Below, one piece after another: positions 49,601-59,000 of a stretch of 64,000 nucleotides of DNA. The first letter of the stretch is position 1, and each line of letters starts with the position of its first letter. The notes under the pieces were generated by a model, which did not search any database, had not been told where the DNA came from, and saw nothing but the letters and a program-made list of their open reading frames with translations. Source of the stretch: Haliclystus octoradiatus. Its lineage: Eukaryota; Cnidaria; Staurozoa; Stauromedusae; Haliclystidae. The stretch lies in the NCBI GenBank assembly GCA_916610825.1, contig OU744446.1, positions 31,820,445-31,884,444 of the forward strand, in the 5' to 3' direction. The position numbers and the translations under genes are program-made.

Positions 49601-51720
49601 TTAAATTAAAACTAACGAGCCCTGAAAAAGGTATCGAAAATTATTAAGGTAGGCTAATTTATTAAGCATAACTTCTCATTAAACCGAAATGATGTCTTAT
49701 AATGACCAATAAATGATGATAAACAATGATTTCTTTCTTAAAAATAAATAGCTTGTCTTTGATTTACAGTTCATTCAAAAGTACGCAATGAATTAGATAA
49801 TGATAAATTTGAAATGATATACTGCTAAACTATTTCTTGAAAAACTATTGAAAAGCTTCAATATGCAAGACTTCAGGACTTTCAGCCTTCCAGTCGAGAC
49901 CAACCGAAGCCCATCTAGATGAGCCACAACTTTCTACTGGAAATTGCCATCAGCTTAAACATTGCTGGGAACAGCGGCAAAACTTAATGATATTTGACAC
50001 TTCTCATTCCATATTCCGCGTTCTGTGGACCTGACCCACATCAATAATATGGTGATCGAGAATAATGGTGTTCCATGAATCCACAGAACCACCCATCTTC
50101 GATTATGTATCTATATTTTAATTATTTATTGGCATGGGCAGGCACAACTTCAAAGGCTACAAACCAACCTGAATACAAGGGCAATAAACCACAGGCTTCT
50201 GATTCATTGATAAATTGTTTATAAGGAATTACTCATAGGCATGCACATTAAACCAGTGAAAGCTACAATTATTTCAATGTTAAATATTATTAAAAACCAA
50301 TTACAATAACTGAAATGTGTAATAGTAAAATGATATAGAATTTTCAGGATTCTGCAATTACTTGGTATTGACAGAGTATCAATTTTAAAAATAATTGATT
50401 TAGATTTCCAAAATTGAATATAGGCTTATATATATATGTGTTTGGGCCTGTTCATCTCAATGGAATGTATATAGGAAATCATTGGATATAGTTAATAACC
50501 TGACCACAGAAGCAACTGGTCTATAAACGGTACATTAGGCTCATTAAATACACTAGTTAGTCAATAATTAATGTCACTTTCACCCGTGAAGATAACTATT
50601 GAGAGGGCAGGTTTATACGTGTGAGCTATGACCCAATAGGTATTCAATTAAAAAGTAACAGACCGATTGAAAAATCAACACGAAATACTTTTTAATCTTG
50701 CATTTTTAAAAATTTAATAAATTGAATAGCATCATAAACCAAAAGAGAAGTTGACAAGTGAAATTTAAAATCAAAAAATAATCATATACATTGGAAATCA
50801 ATAGTCCGTGTAGGTCCATAGTTCTTGTTGGACCTGTAAAAATATTCTTTGTGTCAATCGAAAAATTGGCCAATAATTGTAAATTGATTATAAAAATCTC
50901 CGTATTAAACATGTTGATTTTGTTCAGATAAAATTGTAATGTTTAAAACCAAGCTAAATCTAATTGCATTGTCGTGATTGATTGCAAGAACATATATCGA
51001 ATTGACAGGCAAGAAAGTTTGAAACACGTGTGTAGCAAATTGAAATATCACAAAAAATAAAACTGGTCGAAATGAATAGAGTTATTGATTTCTTGTTAAG
51101 AAAGCATAAAGCAAATATCTCTAGTTGTAAGAAGAACATTTACTAAACTTTTAAATGGACAAGTTAGTTTGACAGCTATGTGAAAGACATTCTAAGTAAA
51201 GTAGCCTTGCTTCGGACATAATCAAAACACACAATATGAAACTCACCTTTAAGGTTCACACTGGTGGGTTTTCGTTTATTCGATACCTAAAATTTAACAA
51301 TTTTAAGTAAATTACAACAGCTGAAAAAAGACTGTAATGAGCACATGTGTATAATCAGACATCAACGATTGTCGTTCAAATAAAATTCCCCCTACTAAAC
51401 GACAGTAAAATGACTTGAAAGTGTTGACATAGCAATTATTCTTACTTGCTCTCGTCTTGGTCTTTTCCTAAGAGATAATCTCCTACATGGTAATTCTGTT
51501 TCAGTATCCACTTTTTCTATAACAATGTAAAGAAAAATAGCTATAAAATCGTGTCATAAACATCGTTATAGTTTAAGAATGGGCTAATAATTTCAAAAAC
51601 ATAGTAGGCTACATTCGATTTTTCTTTCGAAGAATTTAAACGTTAGTCGAATAAATATGTGGAGCACACACCATTACTATCATTGTCTTTATCATCTTTT
51701 CTCTTTCTACGACAAGGCAT
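37678..51720 (-). CDS. FBXO11: F-box only protein 11 (SCF substrate receptor, beta-helix and UBR finger)
   Basis: Twenty-three phase-consistent exons give 848 residues: 51672-51720, 51446-51516, 51247-51286, 49423-49585, 48781-48979, 47792-47924, 46802-46902, 46438-46543, 45869-46113, 45157-45288, 44547-44632, 44095-44180, 43884-43978, 43467-43542, 43338-43384, 41986-42071, 41321-41541, 41109-41150, 40906-40998, 40151-40234, 39009-39117, 38373-38471 and 37678-37861. Order: a basic N-terminus ([21 protein letters not shown]), an F-box at about 71-108 ([11 protein letters not shown]...[11 protein letters not shown]), a right-handed beta-helix of about 20-residue repeats at about 210-735 (for example [15 protein letters not shown]), and a UBR-type zinc finger at about 756-795 (CHTC, CVNC, CHKGHD, FFCDCG). 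Family members recruit substrates such as BCL6 and CDT2 to the SKP1-CUL1 ligase. Residues 109-290 are strongly diverged from vertebrates, and the C-terminal tail is unusually basic ([18 protein letters not shown]). AATAAA overlaps the stop codon. The UBR finger distinguishes it from FBXO10. Confidence 0.95.
38701..38885 (+). repeat. tRNA-derived SINE (family A)
   Basis: The head folds like a tRNA: GCACTGG pairs with TCAGTGC, A box TAGCTCAGTGGTAGAGTG, anticodon-like stem TCCGC/GCGGA, B box GGTTCGATTCC. Base 33 would be C rather than T, unlike a working tRNA. The sequence after the head (TGTCCCCTAATAAACAGGCA, TACTTAAGGGATGACTTTCA) recurs at 20262-20330 without the head, so this is a SINE and not a single tRNA gene. 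A functional tRNA-Gly(TCC) is the less likely alternative. Intronic in FBXO11. Confidence 0.7.
39924..39962. repeat. Twofold repeat of AAAATGTATTTTTTTCAAA
   Basis: A roughly 20-bp A/T-rich unit occurs twice in tandem in an FBXO11 intron. Confidence 0.7.
40736..40804 (+). repeat. SINE family B tail fragment
   Basis: TTATCCGGTTTGTGGATAAA followed by TGAATGATAAATCCAACAA matches the tail of the SINE at 26494-26712. The head is missing. Intronic in FBXO11. Confidence 0.6.
41785..41966. mobile_element. Mariner-type MITE, second family, copy 2
   Basis: Begins CAGTGAAACCTGTATATAAC and ends TATAACAGGTTTGACTG between TA dinucleotides. It is collinear with the copy at 30371-30547 over its whole length. 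It lies immediately 3' (in the minus-strand sense) of FBXO11 exon 41986-42071, only 20 bp from its donor. Confidence 0.8.
42918..43272 (+). repeat. tRNA-headed SINE (family C), about 355 bp
   Basis: The head has A box TAGCTCAGTTGGCAGAGC and B box GTGGTTCAAATCC in tRNA spacing, with GGGGG at the 5' end able to pair with CCCCC after the B box. It is followed by a body ending in a conserved module (TCTTAGCGAAAAGAGCCACT, GAGGAGTGGTACGGGTGCCT, CGGTAGGGCGACACCGTC). The module recurs inverted at 9190-9290 and partly at 45464-45506. It lies in the FBXO11 intron between exons 43338-43384 and 41986-42071. Confidence 0.75.
44376..44485. mobile_element. GTTCATGAAC element, short copy
   Basis: Left end CCCCTGAGAAAAAATTG and right end AACTGTTTTCACAGGGG are inverted. 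The interior is largely decayed apart from AATGTTCATGAACTG. It sits about 60 bp downstream, in transcription, of FBXO11 exon 44547-44632. Confidence 0.65.
45464..45506 (+). repeat. SINE family C module fragment
   Basis: AGAAGAGTGGTACAGGGGCC and TTCAGTAGGTC match part of the module at 43220-43250. Confidence 0.5.
45728..45840. repeat. Half-copy of mariner-type MITE (second family)
   Basis: AACCTGTTTATAATGGTCAC matches the 5' terminal part of the family at 30371. The following TGAATAAGCCTCAATATAAA recurs at about 46220-46240, so these two fragments form a subfamily of their own. Confidence 0.5.
46155..46290. repeat. Half-copy of mariner-type MITE (second family)
   Basis: GCCACCTGTTTATAGTGGTC begins it and AAACCTCAATATAAAATGGT matches the fragment at 45728-45840. 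The right terminal repeat is reduced to GGGGGTGGTCATT. Confidence 0.5.
47032..47248. mobile_element. GTTCATGAAC palindromic element, best-preserved full copy
   Basis: This 217-bp copy runs from CCCCTGCGAAAAACAG to CTATTTTCGCAGGGG and is almost a perfect palindrome: GTTAAATGGCTCCAATTTTC on the left arm answers AAAATTAGGGGCCATTTAAT on the right, both embedded in GTTCATGAAC and AGTTCATGAACA repeats. It lies in FBXO11 intron 6 and would form a long hairpin in the transcript. Confidence 0.82.
47448..47476. repeat. (GAT)n microsatellite
   Basis: About nine GAT units in an FBXO11 intron, 50 bp from a half-copy of the palindromic element. Confidence 0.9.
47528..47606. repeat. Right half of a GTTCATGAAC element
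   Basis: CCAACTGTTCATGAACTGTC to ACTGTTTTCGCAGGGG is one arm only, matching the right half of the 47032-47248 copy 280 bp away. The left arm has been replaced by mariner-MITE-like sequence (AGCCACCTTTCTATAGTGACC). Confidence 0.65.
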
Positions 51721-52586
51721 TATCAAAACGATTACACCAATCCTTCCCAAATAGTCCTTTTCAATAAAAGTTTCAAGGTAACATCTCAAATCCAAACACA
51801 AAAATTATCTGCCATCTTTGAAGAAAACATCTTTGTGTACATGATCACAAAGAACATGTTTAATTGAGCCAATCAGCATTCGATCGAATAGAAAGAATTT
51901 CAAAATCAACCAATCAAGTTTAACGAATGAGGACTTCCGGGTGAACGAAATCTTGTCTCATTCCACCTGCAACAAAGTTTTGCCTCGTCGACCTTCCTTT
52001 GGTTGAAGACAATAACTCTACTGTGATCAAAATCGCAACGTCATAATAGCAACCACACTTGTGCTTTTATGTGCATATCGCTGCTCATTGACACTTAAAG
52101 CTGATGAATATTCTTTAAAGTTAGTCGAGCGGGTTGTAGAACAATGCCATCAAAAGCTTTGATCATGGTCGCACGGATATGGAACACGTGTTCAATAGCA
52201 CTCTACACATCAATTAATAACTAGAAACAACATGTTTTTCCCTGATATAATCTTTCAGTAAAGTCCCTCTCCAAAAACCTACAAATCTTTTTGTTCTCTA
52301 TTAAATTACGCTCTAATAATTCGAAACTTTCAACGTGCCAGCAACAGTATCGAAATGTACCATCTTTATGGCATATTGATTATGATAGTTTTCTAGTACT
52401 GTCACGAGCATGTTTATTAAACGACTATATTAAATTAATGATATTTAAAATTTTAATTTTCTGATGAAGTCAAATCGAACACGATATATATGTATAATTT
52501 TTAGGCAACTGGATAATTGATGATTAAAAATAACAATGTTAATGGCCAATCAATTACTTATCTCATTTATCAATATTTATGTCACC
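51721..52586. other. FBXO11 upstream region
   Basis: This 0.87-kb stretch holds the presumed FBXO11 promoter on the minus strand. I see no TATA box or other unambiguous core element, and no further exon. Confidence 0.35.
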
Positions 52587-53335
52587 TAGAATAGAATAGA
52601 ATAGAATAGAATAGAAATAGTTTATTTAAAGACATATAAACAACTATGATACATGATTTTTCCTTTTTGTTCTATTTGATTACATGTATGTGTTATATAA
52701 GGCATTATTGTTAAGCAGTCGTTTCTTGATGTCTGACGGCGTCATCGTCGTCTAATAATTAGTTTGATTGAGAATATAGTGTATTTTTAATTTCTTGTTT
52801 ATATTTAATAATATTGTATGAATCGTATTTGTAATATTTATTTAGTGATTGTGCACCTCGAAAGCTGAATGATCGTTTACCACGGTCAGTATGGACGCGC
52901 GGGAGAATGTACATGTTTTTTCTTGTAATATATTTGTGGTTACTTTTATTAAATAAAGTCTTTAATTCTGAACCATACATTCCTGATTTGGATTGGTGGG
53001 CTGTACATGCAGTACGGAGATGTGACATGTGGCTGATAGAGAGCCATCCCAGTCGTTCAAGTGCGTCTTCCATTCTATCAAATTTTCGCTTTCCACATAT
53101 CAATTTTGCCGCCCAATTTTGTATTCCTATCTGGACCCTTCTAAGCTGTGTTTTGTTGCATGAGGCCCAGACTTCGATAGCGTAGAGACAAGGATTTAAA
53201 ATTTTTGATTCTATAAGTGTTTTAAATAACCCAGCTGGAATATAAGGGCAGTTATAGAATAGCTGGAATATAGCTGGAATATAGTTACAGTTATACATAG
53301 GTGGCCCTCCCAACCTAGTGTCAAACAACATTCAC
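52587..53335 (-). mobile_element. LINE 3' fragment with (TAGAA)n tail
   Basis: The minus-strand open frame (52759-53331, 190 residues) matches the post-polymerase tail of non-LTR retrotransposons: LNPCLYAIEVWASCNKTQLR, then an RVQ..NWAAKLI stretch, ending HTDRGKRSFSFRGAQSLNKY. It is followed after about 150 bp by a short TTCTA (TAGAA on the plus strand) microsatellite at 52587-52615, the usual 3' tail of several LINE groups. The frame is open but 5'-truncated, with no polymerase motif. It is distinct from the LINE at 6500-7640. Confidence 0.8.
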
Positions 53336-54920
53336 CAGATATATACTATGTGACTATGGTGAGACAGACTGCTACAAATTGCTACGTGAAACAAAGAAAA
53401 ACATCCCGAAAAACGAAACAGGCAGTTTTCTAGGTATTCATTCAATTAACGATTTAATTTGAATGTAGACATTTTTCCACTGAGATAAAATCATCGGCTC
53501 CCAAAGAGATAGTAAATCAATATTTGATATTGACCACGTGTGTAATGTGACAGGAAATCTCAATTAGACCGGTAAAAAACAGTAAACGTGACAACTGCTC
53601 GCATCTGTGGTAAAGCTAAATTATTAAATTTATTGATTAATATATATACGCCCCTCTCCCAAAGCTACTTTTAGGTGATCATTAGCATCTTTCGATAATT
53701 TGTTCTGTGTCAAAATTGATCTGATTACAAAATTCCATTGCCAGTCATATAATGGGCCGCATCAGTACGTTTGGAATTATGCTACCGTCTATATATTGGC
53801 ATATTAGAGGAGTCCTCGTCAGTTTTCGCTTCAAAGCAATTGATAGTAGATGCAATTACAAACCAGAGACACACCTCAGGTGCGGCACTAACTGTATATC
53901 ATAATATTTGATGACTGACTGAGGCAATCAGATTGTATAATAACGGCTATAATAACGAAATTGATCCCATCGATCTGATTCAAAGAGCTACGAAGCTTTC
54001 GAATCATCCGAGATCGAGCATCAGCCAATCACCATTCATCCATGCGGTCACATCGCTATCGCAGGCATAGGAGGCCATGGGATGCATAGAGGTATAAGAT
54101 ACTTTCCTCTATGATGGGATGTACGGATGATGCTGCACTTGGGCGTTAGCATTACATGTGCCAATTTAGTCTTGGTCAAAGGAGTATTCACTACTTGTGA
54201 TGTGACCAATGTCACTTCCTAATTGTCTCTGAATGCTCGGAAATCAAATCCCGATATTTAACGACACAACAAAACCACATTAAAATTATTTCCTTTTATA
54301 TCTCAATTTGTAATAAATAATCTTTATGTTGCATTTGAAAATTCTATAACAAACGCTGACTACAAATTTCCTTCATGGTCCCCTAAGTTATCCAAAACAA
54401 AATTTAATTTTTGTAAAAATAAAACCTATTGACATGCATATAAATTCGTGATGTATATATATAAAATGTGAATTGATTTGGAAATTCGTAATTATATATA
54501 ATAAAAAAACATTCAAATTATTTATATAGTGCTATTTGTTAATAATATTACAATTTTCCTGCATCAAAAATTGTTCATAATTTGCATGATGATATTGAGT
54601 TGCAACTCATGACCTATCGATTGATTTTCTCATTTGTTTTGATCTTGATAATATTCTTCTTCTTGATAATGCTGACGTATCTCTACGATGACCTACTTTC
54701 AATTGTAATTTTCCTCCTACAAAAAAGAATAAATCATTTCCTCTCAATTGGTAATGCATTCTATTCTACATTGTGTATCCTTTAGTCTACACGCAGGCTA
54801 GTAATTCAAAGTCCAATCATCAGAGCTATTATTATTATATCTATACTATCTATCTATTATTAGATGTTATCTAATAGCAAAGCTATAGCAAAGCTGAATA
54901 TAGTGCTCAATGTCATATAT
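53336..54920. other. Spacer with no recognised gene
   Basis: AT-rich sequence between the LINE fragment and the large foldback. The short open frame at 54582-54785 is composed of I/L/F codons as expected by chance in such DNA. I found no exon-like unit. Confidence 0.45.
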
Positions 54921-55193
54921 GGCAGAGCTGTGAATAATAATAATATTAGAAATAGAAAGGAGTTAGAGACCACACATTTCTTAAACTGTTACTTCAAGTT
55001 TTATGCTTTTATAGCAATCATCAGACATATTAATCGTATCAATCAATCATTGTTTATTTCTGTCTTATGATTGCTATAAAAGCATGAAACTTAAAGTAAC
55101 AGTATAAGAATGTCTGGTCTCTGACTCCTTTCTATTTCTATTATTATTATTATATCATCTATCTATATATTTATTCTAATAGATAGCTCTGCC
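54921..55193. repeat. Large foldback (inverted repeat with short loop)
   Basis: Left arm (54921-55021) and right arm (55068-55193) pair over about 100 bp: GAAATAGAAAGGAGTTAGAG against CTCTGACTCCTTTCTATTTC, TTATGCTTTTATAGCAATCA against TGATTGCTATAAAAGCATGA, and GGCAGAGCT against AGCTCTGCC at the outer ends. The loop is about 46 bp. There is no tandem substructure and no coding capacity. It may be a foldback transposon or a transcribed long hairpin. Confidence 0.75.
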
Positions 55194-55279
55194 AATAAAT
55201 ATGTCTACAAAATCACATTTTATAGCTAAAATCCTGTCAATGCTATGTGTCAAAAATATTCTTATAGTCACGAGAAAGT

Positions 55280-55370
55280 CAAGGTTTTCTCCTTTATAAA
55301 CTCCGGGGTAGCTTCTATAATGGTTGATAAACGCAGATAACGTGCCAATTCAGAGGAGATACCCTCAAGC
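55280..55370 (-). other. Protein-like open stretch, possible terminal exon
   Basis: After an acceptor-like T-run plus AG near 55372, the minus strand reads LEGISSELARYLRLSTIIEA followed by a short tail and a stop. The composition is protein-like, but its phase does not match the last assigned exon of the C2-domain gene (phase 1 at 56031), so an intermediate exon would be needed. A similar unattached stretch (DQYAPEDELEFKFSDNNDDV, then stop) lies at about 55750-55836. Confidence 0.25.
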
Positions 55371-56030
55371 TTTCTAAAAAAAATAACATGAGCTATTCAA
55401 TTCAGAATGTTCAATGATTTACAATTTTTTAAACTTTTTTATCAATCCATTGAGAAGTTTATGTAAACTTCAAGGTTTCTGAATAAAATGATGATGATTT
55501 CATATTGAATCAAAGGAATTTCAGTGCGTAAGAAAATGTGGTAGCGTTCGCACGTAAACTAAGCAGATATTTAATTGTTATCTCATTATACAGTAAATAC
55601 ATTCATCTAAAAACAGACAGAGTTTTGTGAAATTCAATAAGCAGTCTCAATGTTGAAGTATTGAACGTGTCGTGTAGTGTTTACAAGAGTGAAAGTTATT
55701 TAATTAAACATTTGACCAAACAACATGGATGGTTCAATACCGATACCTAATTCTCCATTAAACAGGTCAAAACATCATCATTATTATCAGAAAACTTGAA
55801 TTCAAGTTCATCTTCGGGTGCATATTGATCCTGAATAGATCGTTAATGATATCATGTTTGTTACAGCACGTGGCCTAGCACAAATTGGTATTTTCCTGTG
55901 TTCAAAGATCTAATCATGCTTAAATGAAGACTGTGAACATTTTAATCCGATCAGCTCACGTTTCAGATTGCGATTCGAAAAAATGGATTCCCCTCTCGGT
56001 TTTTGACGAGCGTACTACTACAGCACTTAC

Positions 56031-59000
56031 CGTTTTCAAGCTCTATCCATTTCGTAACAGGATTTCCTCCTAAAGTTGAAACGAATACATGTTTTAACAT
56101 TAGATTGGAAACAAGGACGAGGTTAAGCCTTTTCAGTAACTCAACAGTTTCACACGGGATAGAAAGAGTTATACTACCAAATTGATTTAGATTTTATTAT
56201 TGTATTTGCATGAATCTTGTAATAAAACACATTGTGATTTCAAGGTACCTGTATATAGAGTCCACCCTGTATGAAGAGACCATGTTTTTTTGGTTTCTTC
56301 GAATGCAAATGCTATTTTACATTAGTTGTGATATTGCATAATTGATAATCATAATATGTGTCTCACGATACTAGATTTTCATAGAGATCGTTTCATAGAC
56401 TTACATTGACGCAGGGACTTAATGTAGCTCTCTTCTCATTGGCCCTCAATGACATTTTCAAAATCATTCTAAATTCTAAATTGTTATAAATTAAAATTAT
56501 TCAGCGAAGCTTGATATGTCCGTAGAATCACAATTATTTTCAATATTTATGAATGATTTAAAATATAATTGGCATGGTGACGTCATGAAGTTGGTCCTTA
56601 CTGGTCCTTACCTACAAGATGAAAAAGTGTTGTTGGTGTTGTTGGCAATGACATTGTTTTTGTTGTTGTTTATCTTATTTTGTATGGATCACTTGGAATG
56701 GTTCAAAGCAATTACATACCTCTCATTAATGTTCTGAGTAAGATAGCTTTAGAATCAATAACATCTTTTCTTTCATCTTTTACTTCAAACGATAAATATG
56801 TACATGGTGAGATCCCTTGATCAGATTTAAGCTGAAAATAATAAAAAATATGTGTAAAATAGTCGGGCCACCAAAGAGGGGGGTAGCTGGGGCATCTGTG
56901 TAAAAGCCCAGTTGATGATGAAAAATTTCCCTGTTAACATTTTGATGAGTTTTGTCAGCAAATATCTTTGAGGAGTAGTGGAGCCAAATTTACAAGAATG
57001 CCGCCCCCTCAGATCCATTGTCCATTGTAACATTTGTTAAAGTGTATATTCCGTAATTAACACTTTCTTTCTCTGTGTTTCTGAAATATGGGTTGATTAT
57101 AAAATAGAAACTTCTAATCTGTACTTGACAAACAAAAATACGGGTCAAGTTAAACATTTGAAATTTGCAAAGAGCTTGAATGAATGATCGAATTAAAATT
57201 GGATTGAATTAGCAGCTTCCCTTTCAATTAATTTCAACAACCAAAAACTAATTTGCGTTGCCTTATCTTCATTTTTACATTTGGATCGTTTGACATCATT
57301 TCTATACAGTCGAACTTGCTTAAGATCCCCCCTCTGGTACGGATGAAGCAACATGGGATATTAAGCGAGGTAGGATTATGAGCACTTGTATGAAGAATGG
57401 AAAATAGAAATCAGTTTTATGTGGGGATATTAAGCAAGGTGGGACATTGAAAGAGGGGATATCAACAGAGTTCGACTGTATTTGGATTTATGCAAGATAT
57501 GCCCTTGTTTATAAAACAAATTCAGCAATGTATCATCATACCGCAAAAGCATGGTTGATTGACATAGAATCACCAATTGGAAGAATTGGCGAACGAAATA
57601 AGACTGGATTATGACCAAATATACCACTCTTTTTGGAACGACTGCAATACAAGACAGATATTTTTAATGAAAAACCTATTGTTGCGTTAGTTTTGGGTCG
57701 ATGAAATCACCCCCGGAAAAACATTTATTGAGTTCATGAACCTCACAAGCATTCATGAACAGTTCATGAACTTCACAAATATTCAAGAACAGTTCATAGA
57801 CACCTTAAAAATAGTTCACAAACATGAACACACCAGAAATAGTTTGTGAACAATGTGCATGAATATTAAACAGTCTGTTTTTCATGAACTTTTTCACATT
57901 AAATTAATTAAGGAATACCAACCAATAACATTAAGGAATTAATTGCGTTATATCTTACATTACTATCTAATTACATATTCCGGTTTATTTTAAGTTCTTT
58001 TTGACGGAGTTGTTTTATTCCATTAGCCACATTGATTTTCATCATTAAATCTGGATGTATCTAATATCTACATTTCCTTCATAAATTAGTTATTGGTTGG
58101 TAGGATAAGTTTGGGTAGCAAATTCAAAGCAATTGAAGTCAACTCAAAATAGAGTTAATTAGACCATTAATAAGAACATTGTTTTAAAGCCTGGGTTCAG
58201 ATAGGGTACAGTAGAAAAAGCTTAGACATATCCAATGTGAAAACAGTTCATGAACATTGAAAGACATGATTTTCATGAACTGTTCATGAAAAATTCCATG
58301 AAAAAGAGGATGTTCATCAACTGTTCATAAACTTAACATTTATTTTCACAAGGGGTCACATGGCACCTTGCTAATTAAGACCATTTAATTAATCATCAAG
58401 TCTCTGGAATCGAGAGAAAGGAAGGAGGATAATATAATACAGCACAATACATTACAATAGCCTCGCTCGTGAGATAGAGATTTGAACACTCGAAAAATAA
58501 ATCCCATATCTCCGCGTGCCCATGAATTATTTTATTTATTATATAAAAAATTTACTCAAGAGCATGTAGAACTTCGACAAACAACTCTATTAAGAATTCA
58601 AAAAGCAATGAAGATTAACACAAGAGCTATACAAGGCTGTTATGAGTGAGGAAAACCCACTAAAGCACTGATGGTTATATAATAAATATGATTCTATGAG
58701 TGTTGATCCAATAATGATATGCTGTTGATATTTGTGTGATTATCAATTAAAACATACCTGTCAAATCTAGCTTTAACTGAAAATGTAGAAACACCTGCAA
58801 CCAAAAAGATGGTTTAATCATGTCTAAGTTACAATCAAAGGAATATCTTTGTTTCTAACGTTCTGTTGCACGTAGGGATTGATTACCCATTTCCGTACCA
58901 CCACCCGACTACTTTCTAGCAGTTTCTCTGACTCCAAATACATAAAACATTGTTTTTATATTTAAACCAAGGAACAAATAATAGTTATGGTGAAAAATTG

